A DNA stretch of 5,190 bases from an uncultured Oscillospiraceae bacterium (lineage in GTDB: Bacteria > Bacillota > Clostridia > Oscillospirales > Ruminococcaceae): positions 1-5,190 of the forward strand of contig CAKTAM010000121.1 of the NCBI GenBank assembly GCA_934527255.1, in the 5' to 3' direction. The position numbers and the translations under genes are program-made. Of the stretch, positions 1 to 4,215 are shown piece by piece (the stretch's first letter is position 1; each line of letters opens with the position of its first letter). The notes below the pieces were generated by a model. That model ran no database searches and was not told the origin of the DNA. It was given only the letters and a program-made list of their open reading frames with translations.

Positions 1-518
1 CGGTGGGTGCGCGGCGTCACATTGGCAAATTTGAAGCAGCCGGTATCCGTCGCTACGCCGGTGTACAGGCAGTCGGCGATCAGCGGGGTGATCTCGGCGC
101 CCATCTCCTGCAGCAGCTGATAAATGATCTCGGCGCAGGCCGCCGCCTGTCCGTCCAGTACCAGCCCGTCGGCATAGCCGGAATGGCTGACATGGTGGTC
201 GATGCAAAGGTCGCATTTTTCGGCCCATTCAATGGTGCCCGGCCCAAACAGCTGCAGCCCCGCCACATCCACCGCCACGATATACGCAGGCTCGAACGCG
301 CCGTCAAAGGCGGAGACCTGCATATAGTCGTAGCGGTCGGGGATGGGATCCGAGCAGGCGATGGCCGCCGTTTTGCCCTGCGCGCGCAGCGCATGGTACA
401 GCGCGGCCGCGCTGCCGATGGTATCTCCGTCGGGGTTTTTGTGGCACAGCAGAAGGATGCGGTCTGCCTGCTGCAGACGCTGCACCGCCTGCGTCAGATT
501 CAGCATTTCGGTGTTCAT
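1..518 (-). CDS. DHH-family phosphoesterase, NrnA type (3' truncated by window edge)
   Basis: The frame from ATG at 518 is open to the window edge and gives 172 residues. It carries the N-terminal DHH catalytic domain. Motif I is HKNPDGDTIGS (26-36) with H26, D30 and D32. Motif II is VAVDVA (81-86) with D84. Motif III is DHHVS (107-111). Motif IV is GVATDTGCFKF (154-164) with D158. These acidic and histidine residues bind the catalytic metals in the family. The best match is the NrnA subgroup, bifunctional oligoribonuclease/3'-phosphoadenosine-5'-phosphate phosphatase of about 310-325 aa, which degrades very short RNAs to nucleotides. A c-di-AMP or pApA phosphodiesterase role, as in other stand-alone DHH-DHHA1 proteins, cannot be excluded. 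The DHHA1 substrate-binding half would lie beyond position 1. A DHH gene directly after rbfA is common in Firmicutes. The conserved position after DHHVS is His rather than the frequent Asn. Seven cysteines occur in the visible part. Confidence 0.93.
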   Translation of the reverse strand, partial: MNTEMLNLTQAVQRLQQADRILLLCHKNPDGDTIGSAAALYHALRAQGKTAAIACSDPIPDRYDYMQVSAFDGAFEPAYIVAVDVAGLQLFGPGTIEWAEKCDLCIDHHVSHSGYADGLVLDGQAAACAEIIYQLLQEMGAEITPLIADCLYTGVATDTGCFKFANVTPRTH

Positions 519-868
519 TCGTCCTCCAGTTCCCGAATCAGCTCGTTGATGTGGGCGGCATAGGCCGAACCGTCATCCTCGATAAACAGCAGCTCCGGCG
601 AGCGGCGGATATGCATCCGCCTGCCCAGCTCGCTGCGGATGTGCCCGGCGGCGCGCCGCAGCACCCCGACGACCTCAGCCGCCGTCACGCCCTGTGCGGG
701 CAGCATGCTGACGTACACACGCGCGCTGGAAAGATCCGGCGCAGCCTCCACCCGCATCACGGTCAGCAGACCGGCGGAGAGCCGCGGATCCTTCATCTCG
801 CCGATAATGGCAATGATCTGGCGGCGGATATTCTCATTCATCCGGCCGCGCTTTGAATTCTGGGGCAT
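515..868 (-). CDS. rbfA: 30S ribosome-binding factor RbfA
   Basis: RbfA binds the 30S subunit and assists late 16S rRNA maturation near the 5'-end helix and during cold adaptation. The product is 117 aa, the usual length for Gram-positive RbfA. It forms a single KH-like domain. The N-terminal helix starts with SKRGRMNENIRRQIIAIIG (residues 5-23). The DPRLSAGLLTVMRVEAAPDLSSARVYVS region (27-54) gives the conserved strands, and LRRAAGHIRSELGRRMHIR (70-88) contains the helix-kink-helix with the characteristic AAG at 73-75. PELLFIEDDG (91-100) and a final helix close the domain. The family's usual Asp-Asp-Ser near the last strand reads DDG here, a minor change. The tail ELEDE encodes the Shine-Dalgarno site of the next gene. 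The TGA stop at 517-515 overlaps the downstream ATG as ATGA, so translation of the two genes is probably coupled. Confidence 0.96.
   Translation of the reverse strand: MPQNSKRGRMNENIRRQIIAIIGEMKDPRLSAGLLTVMRVEAAPDLSSARVYVSMLPAQGVTAAEVVGVLRRAAGHIRSELGRRMHIRRSPELLFIEDDGSAYAAHINELIRELEDE
523..527 (-). promoter_or_regulatory. Shine-Dalgarno site of the DHH phosphoesterase gene, inside rbfA
   Basis: GGAGG, encoded within the last codons of rbfA (Leu-Glu-Asp), precedes the ATG at 518 with a 4-nt spacer, which is rather short. Together with the ATGA overlap it supports 518 as the start. Confidence 0.7.
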
Positions 869-969
869 ATCGTTCCTCCACAAATCGTTTGGCCCCCGGC
901 GCCCCGCGGGCGGCCGCATCGGCGGTCACAGGGCACGCCGGGAACCTCCGCCTTCCGGCCGACAGGCCG
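869..969 (-). other. GC-rich infB-rbfA spacer with inverted repeats
   Basis: This 101-nt stretch is the longest gap between genes in the window and holds no credible coding frame. Immediately after the infB TGA is a 5-bp stem CGGCC/GGCCG with a 4-nt loop (956-969). A 7-bp inverted repeat CGCCGGG/CCCGGCG pairs 936-942 with 895-901, enclosing a small CCGC/GCGG hairpin and the palindrome CCCGCGGG. No U-tract follows any stem on the minus strand, so no intrinsic terminator is called. In B. subtilis ylxP occupies this position, and nothing here resembles it. The rbfA ribosome binding site is at the spacer's 3' end. Confidence 0.5.
875..880 (-). promoter_or_regulatory. Shine-Dalgarno site of rbfA
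   Basis: TGGAGG lies 6 nt before the ATG at 868, an optimal spacing. It fixes the rbfA start there rather than at the upstream in-frame ATG at 919, whose translation through the spacer shows no family similarity. The ten bases GGAGGAACGA are shared exactly with the infB initiation region. Confidence 0.8.
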
Positions 970-3537
970 TCAATCGCGGTATTCCTCCAGCTGGAAGGCT
1001 TCGAAAATGTCGCCCTCCTTGATGTCGGCAAATTTCTCCAGGCCGATGCCGCACTCGTAGTTGGCGGCAACCTCCTTAACGTCATCCTTGAAGCGGCGCA
1101 GGCTGCTGATCTCATCCTCGGTGATGACGATGCCGTCACGCACCAGACGGATCTTGGCGCTGCGGGTCACCTTGCCCTCCTGCACATAGCAGCCTGCAAT
1201 GGTACCGGCGCTGCTGATCTTGAAGACGCTGCGCACCTCGGCACGGCCCAGCTCGACCTCGCGGATCTTCGGGGCCAGCATGCCCTTCATGGCATCCTTG
1301 ACATCGTTGATGGCATCGTAGATCACACGGTACATCCGCATCTCCACCTCGGCCTCGGCCGCCTCGGCCTTGGCGATGGGATCCGGCCGCACGTTGAAGC
1401 CGATGATGATGGCGTGGCTGGCGCTGGCCAGCGTCACGTCGCTCTTGCTGATGGCGCCCACACCGGCGTGAATGACGCTGACGCGCACCTCGTCGTTGGA
1501 CAGCTTCTCCAGGCTCTGCTTGACGGCCTCGGCCGAGCCCTGCACGTCGGCCTTGACAACAATGGGCAGCTCCTTGACGTCGCCCTGCGCGATCTGGCTG
1601 AACAGGTTATCCAGCGTGACCTTCTGGAAGTGGCGGAACTGCTCCTCCTTGGCGGCGGCGGTGCGCTGCTCGGCCAGCTCGCGGGCCAGCTTTTCGTCCT
1701 CGACCACATCGAACTGATCGCCGCCCACGGGCACCTCCGTCAGGCCGGTGATCTCCACGGGCGTGGAGGGCCCGGCCGTCTTGATGGTGCGGCCCTTGTC
1801 ATTGGTCATAACGCGCACGCGCCCCACAGCCGTACCGGCAATGAGGATGTCGCCCTGATTGAGGGTGCCGTTCTGCACCAGCAGGGTGGCCACGGGGCCG
1901 CGGCCCTTATCCAGCCGGGCCTCGATGACCGTGCCCTTGGCGCGGCGGTGCGGGTTGGCCTTCAGCTCCTGCACCTCCGCCGTCAGGTTGATCATCTCCA
2001 GCAGGTCCTCAATGCCCTCACCGGTCAGGGCCGACACCGGCACGCAGACAACGTCGCCGCCCCATTCCTCGGGCACCAGCTCGTACTTGGTCAGCTGTTC
2101 CTTCACGCGCTCGGGGTTGGCGGTGGGTTTATCCATCTTGTTGATGGCCACAATGATGGAGACGCCAGCCGCCTTGGCATGGTTGATGCTTTCGACGGTC
2201 TGCGGCATGATGCCGTCGTCCGCCGCGACCACCAGCACGGCAATATCCGTCATGTTGGCGCCGCGGGCGCGCATGGCCGTAAAGGCCTCGTGGCCGGGCG
2301 TATCCAGGAAGGTGATGACCTTGCCGTCCTTTTCCACCTGATAAGCGCCGATGTGCTGGGTGATGCCGCCGGCCTCGCCCTTGGTGACGTTGGTCTTGCG
2401 GATGGCATCCAGCACGCTGGTTTTGCCGTGGTCTACGTGACCCATGACCACCACAACGGGCGGGCGGGTCTCCATGTTGTCGGCGCTGTCCTCCACTTCC
2501 TCGCTGAACAGGCGCTCTTCAATGGTCACATGGACCTCTTTTTCCACCTTGGCGCCCAGCTCTTCCGCCACCAGGCTGGCCGTATCAAAATCAATGGTCT
2601 CGGTGATCCCGGCCATAACGCCCAGGCCCATCAGCTTTTTGATCACCTGGCTGGCCGTCACCTTCAGGCGCTGCGCCAGCTCGCCGACGGTGATCTCATC
2701 CGGGATCTGCACCTTCAGCTGCGCCTTGCGCGCCTTTTCCAGCTGGATGCGCTGCAGGCGCTCGGCCTCGGTCTCGCGGCGCTTGCCGCCGGGCTGCGGG
2801 CGGCCGCCGAACCGGTTATTGCCCTTGTTCAGCTTCTGCTTGCCGCCCTGATTGTCGTTTTTGCGGCGGGAAGAGCCCTGATTGTTGCGCGACTGGGCAA
2901 TGTCATCGTACTTTTCGTTGAACTTATCCAGGTTGATATCCACCGTACGGGTATCCACCGTGCGGGTGACCACCTCGCGGTGCACCGGCTGCTCGGCCTT
3001 TTTGGGGGCCTTGGCCTTGGGGGCCAGCTCGACCACGGTGCCGTCGGCGCGCTTCAGCGGGCCGGTGGGGCGCTGCGGGGCAGGCTCCGGCTTCTTCTCG
3101 GGCTTTTTCTCCGGAGCGGGGGCCGCCTTTGCCGCGGCCGGGGCCGCTGCCGCAGGCTTCGCCGCCGGTTTTTCAACCGGCTTTTCGGTCGGCTTTTCCG
3201 TCGGCTTTTCCGCCAGTTTTTCAACCGGCTTCTCCGCCGGCTTTTGGGGGGCGGCCGGGGCGGTCTTTTCCGCCTCCGCCTTTTCGGCGGCCGGCTTCGG
3301 CGGCTGCGCCGCCGGCTTTTTCTCCTCCGGCTTCGGCGCGCTGGCAAAATAGGCGTTGAAATCCGCCACCTGATGCTGGGTGGTGAAGTGTTCAAACACA
3401 CGGTTCAGCTCGGCCTCGGTCAGAACGGCCGTCGACTTTTTCGCCTCCGCGCCGCCCTGCGCCAGCAGGTCGATGATCTGCTTGTTGGGCACGTTCAGGT
3501 CACGTGCCAGATCGTTGAGCTTATATTTTACTAACAT
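970..3537 (-). CDS. infB: Translation initiation factor IF-2
   Basis: IF-2 is the GTPase that brings fMet-tRNA to the 30S subunit and promotes 50S joining. The product is 855 aa. An IF2_N module occupies residues 1-55 (YKLNDLARDLNVPNKQIIDLL). A Lys/Glu/Pro/Ala-rich linker runs over about 66-190, then a basic Asn/Gly/Arg-rich stretch at about 215-256. A second IF2_N-like module follows at about 277-335 (ITVGELAQRLKVTASQVIKKL). The G domain has G1 GHVDHGKT (366-373), G2 GGITQHIGA (390-398), G3 DTPGH (412-416), G4 NKMD (466-469) and G5 SAL (502-504). Domain II and the IF-2 core follow, with KADVQGSAEA from 662 and IHAGVGAISKSDV at 689-701. The C-terminal fMet-tRNA-binding domain has AGCYVQEGKV (781-790) and GDIFEAF (842-848). 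All GTPase motifs are intact. The start is ATG at 3537 with AAGGAGG; the stop is TGA. There is no Met between residues 1 and 303, so no ATG-started short isoform is apparent. Codon 2 is TTA, the only TTA, CTA or TCA codon in the gene. Confidence 0.99.
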   Translation of the reverse strand: MLVKYKLNDLARDLNVPNKQIIDLLAQGGAEAKKSTAVLTEAELNRVFEHFTTQHQVADFNAYFASAPKPEEKKPAAQPPKPAAEKAEAEKTAPAAPQKPAEKPVEKLAEKPTEKPTEKPVEKPAAKPAAAAPAAAKAAPAPEKKPEKKPEPAPQRPTGPLKRADGTVVELAPKAKAPKKAEQPVHREVVTRTVDTRTVDINLDKFNEKYDDIAQSRNNQGSSRRKNDNQGGKQKLNKGNNRFGGRPQPGGKRRETEAERLQRIQLEKARKAQLKVQIPDEITVGELAQRLKVTASQVIKKLMGLGVMAGITETIDFDTASLVAEELGAKVEKEVHVTIEERLFSEEVEDSADNMETRPPVVVVMGHVDHGKTSVLDAIRKTNVTKGEAGGITQHIGAYQVEKDGKVITFLDTPGHEAFTAMRARGANMTDIAVLVVAADDGIMPQTVESINHAKAAGVSIIVAINKMDKPTANPERVKEQLTKYELVPEEWGGDVVCVPVSALTGEGIEDLLEMINLTAEVQELKANPHRRAKGTVIEARLDKGRGPVATLLVQNGTLNQGDILIAGTAVGRVRVMTNDKGRTIKTAGPSTPVEITGLTEVPVGGDQFDVVEDEKLARELAEQRTAAAKEEQFRHFQKVTLDNLFSQIAQGDVKELPIVVKADVQGSAEAVKQSLEKLSNDEVRVSVIHAGVGAISKSDVTLASASHAIIIGFNVRPDPIAKAEAAEAEVEMRMYRVIYDAINDVKDAMKGMLAPKIREVELGRAEVRSVFKISSAGTIAGCYVQEGKVTRSAKIRLVRDGIVITEDEISSLRRFKDDVKEVAANYECGIGLEKFADIKEGDIFEAFQLEEYRD
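2938..2967 (-). repeat. 15-nt tandem duplication coding TRTVD twice in IF-2
   Basis: Two adjacent 15-nt units match at 14 of 15 bases and encode TRTVDTRTVD at IF-2 residues 191-200, just before the INLDKFNEKYDD segment. This looks like a small in-frame duplication at the end of the variable linker. Confidence 0.75.
3154..3237 (-). repeat. 12-nt tandem repeat coding EKPx units in the IF-2 linker
   Basis: Seven imperfect 12-nt units encode residues 101-128 of IF-2, reading AEKP, VEKL, AEKP, TEKP, TEKP, VEKP, AAKP. Similar AEK and PEKK material flanks it. The period-4 Lys/Glu/Pro pattern is a charged, extended or flexible linker between the N-terminal module and the conserved core. Near-identical short units make copy-number change by slippage plausible. 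Confidence 0.8.
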
Positions 3538-3548
3538 AAAATGTCGTT

Positions 3549-3555
3549 CCTCCTT
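3549..3555 (-). promoter_or_regulatory. Strong Shine-Dalgarno site of infB
   Basis: AAGGAGG is a near-perfect anti-16S match, 11 nt before the infB ATG at 3537. It overlaps the ylxQ stop codon (TAA at 3556-3554), so ribosomes ending ylxQ finish on the infB binding site. It fixes the infB start at 3537 rather than the upstream in-frame ATG at 3606, which lies inside ylxQ. Confidence 0.85.
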
Positions 3556-3862
3556 ACTGTTCCCCCTGGGGCAGGTTCTTGCGGCACAGCGCCGCCAGGT
3601 TTTCATCCGTGACGGCCAGCACTCCTACCGACCGGTGCAAAAGCCCGGCCAGCTCTTCCATGGTCAGCGGCATGGTCTGCATGGGGCAGGCATTCTGACA
3701 CAGGCGCTGCACCCGCTGGCTGCTGCCCTGCGAAACGTCCCGTGCGCACAGCACCAGGCATGCGCTGCCGGATAAAACGGCGTCCTTGACGGCATCCGTC
3801 CCCATGACCAGCGCACCGGCGCGGCGGCACAGCCCCAGCGAGCCCAACAGCTTATTCTGCAT
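3554..3862 (-). CDS. ylxQ: YlxQ, L7Ae/L30e-family RNA-binding protein
   Basis: This 102-aa protein has the L7Ae/L30e/S12e fold signature, a family that binds kink-turn RNA; the B. subtilis relatives are YlxQ and YbxF. Visible features are LGLCRRAGALVMGTDAVKDAV (beginning at residue 9), the SGSACLVLCARDVS segment at 31-44 that matches the family's conserved strand and Asp-Ser turn, and a hydrophobic VGVLAVTDENLA strand-helix at 79-90. The open frame extends upstream to 4063, but homology begins at MQNKLL, which has ATG and a Shine-Dalgarno site, so 3862 is chosen. The gene overlaps ylxR by 11 nt and its TAA sits inside the infB Shine-Dalgarno site, suggesting translational coupling on both sides. 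There are six cysteines (C12, C35, C39, C55, C59, C93), which seems many for so small a protein. The family is secure; the RNA target is unknown from the sequence. Confidence 0.92.
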   Translation of the reverse strand: MQNKLLGSLGLCRRAGALVMGTDAVKDAVLSGSACLVLCARDVSQGSSQRVQRLCQNACPMQTMPLTMEELAGLLHRSVGVLAVTDENLAALCRKNLPQGEQ

Positions 3863-4136
3863 TTTCCGGCCGCCTTTCTTCGATCTGCGCTTCCAGCGCG
3901 GCATACACATCCTCGGAAATGGCGCACTCCAGCGCACGCTCCAGCCGACGGGCCTTCTGCGCCTTCTGCAGGCAGGTGCGGCTGGGGCAAAGGTACGCTC
4001 CGCGGCCGTTCTTTCGGCCGGTGGCATCCACACAGACGGCGCCGTCCGTCTGGCGCACCACACGCACCAGCTCCTTTTTCGGTTTGGCTTCCATACAGCC
4101 CATGCACTTGCGCATGGGTATTTTTTTAGCAGTCAT
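3852..4136 (-). CDS. ylxR: YlxR/RnpM family RNA-binding protein (DUF448)
   Basis: This small basic protein (94 aa) belongs to the YlxR family, almost always encoded between nusA and infB. In B. subtilis the protein has been renamed RnpM and reported to bind RNase P RNA and modulate RNase P activity; other work has proposed a nucleoid or gene-regulatory role. Visible family features are PMRKCMGC at residues 7-14, KKELVRVVR at 20-28, and the signature GRKNGRGAYLC at 40-50, followed by C55 and a helical C-terminal half. The length is typical. Cysteines C11/C14 and C50/C55 form two pairs that could bind metal or form a redox switch, though this is inference. The gene starts with ATG at 4136 and its TAA stop (3854-3852) lies inside ylxQ. 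An A7 run occupies codons 4-6. Family identification is secure; the precise function in this organism is not shown. Confidence 0.95.
   Translation of the reverse strand: MTAKKIPMRKCMGCMEAKPKKELVRVVRQTDGAVCVDATGRKNGRGAYLCPSRTCLQKAQKARRLERALECAISEDVYAALEAQIEERRPENAE
3871..3877 (-). promoter_or_regulatory. Ribosome binding site of ylxQ
   Basis: AAAGGCG lies inside the 3' end of ylxR, with the AAAGG core 10 nt before the ATG at 3862. It supports the ATG at 3862 over upstream in-frame starts, which would read an Arg/Pro-rich out-of-frame translation of ylxR. Confidence 0.6.
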
Positions 4137-4149
4137 GCTGTTTCAACCG

Positions 4150-4155
4150 TCCTTT
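4150..4155 (-). promoter_or_regulatory. Ribosome binding site of ylxR
   Basis: AAAGGA lies 13 nt upstream of the ATG at 4136, a rather long spacer. The only other nearby candidate start, the ATG at 4115 (Met8), has only an A-rich stretch before it and no Shine-Dalgarno match, so the first ATG is preferred. Confidence 0.55.
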
Positions 4156-4173
4156 CCGCGCTGCGCCGTTTTT

Positions 4174-4197
4174 TGCCGCGGCAGGTGCGCCGCAGCA
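4174..4197 (-). other. Intercistronic hairpin between nusA and ylxR
   Basis: The minus-strand RNA can form a 9-bp stem (TGCTGCGGC with GCCGCGGCA) around a 6-nt loop GCACCT. One pair is a G-U wobble, which would be an A-C mismatch in plus-strand RNA, so the hairpin is better formed in the operon transcript. It starts 18 nt after the nusA stop and ends 37 nt before the ylxR start. It is followed by A residues, not a U-tract, so it is not an intrinsic terminator. It might be an RNA-processing or stability element, or a chance product of GC-rich sequence. The stem is seen in the sequence; any role is inference. Confidence 0.5.
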
Positions 4198-4215
4198 GAT
4201 ACTGTCCGGCAGGCG

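Noticed and set aside
3..563. A 186-codon plus-strand open frame opposite the DHH gene
   Set aside because: It lies across intact DHH-family catalytic motifs on the minus strand and has no family similarity of its own. It is a shadow frame.
869..919. Upstream ATG at 919 as the start of rbfA
   Set aside because: The extra 17 residues do not resemble RbfA, and TGGAGG sits at optimal distance from the ATG at 868.
956..969. Possible terminator right after infB
   Set aside because: The stem is only 5 bp and is followed by GGAAGGCGG, without a U-tract.
3154..3237. CRISPR-like or intergenic satellite repeat
   Set aside because: The 12-nt units are contiguous, in frame and coding for the IF-2 linker; there are no spacers and no cas genes.
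853..3534. An 893-codon open frame on the plus strand, antisense to almost all of infB
   Set aside because: It is codon-aligned with infB, so it stays open simply because infB lacks TTA, CTA and TCA codons; it ends exactly at the TTA of infB codon 2. The translation is Leu/Gly/His/Arg-rich with no recognisable family, and it has no plausible start signal. It is a GC-bias shadow.
3863..4063. Upstream in-frame extension of ylxQ by 67 codons
   Set aside because: The extension is an Arg/Pro-rich misreading of ylxR. L7Ae homology begins at the ATG at 3862, which has its own Shine-Dalgarno site.
4169..4197. Possible intrinsic terminator between nusA and ylxR
   Set aside because: The T-run lies on the 5' side of the hairpin on the plus strand and is an A-run after the hairpin on the minus strand, so neither strand has hairpin followed by U residues.
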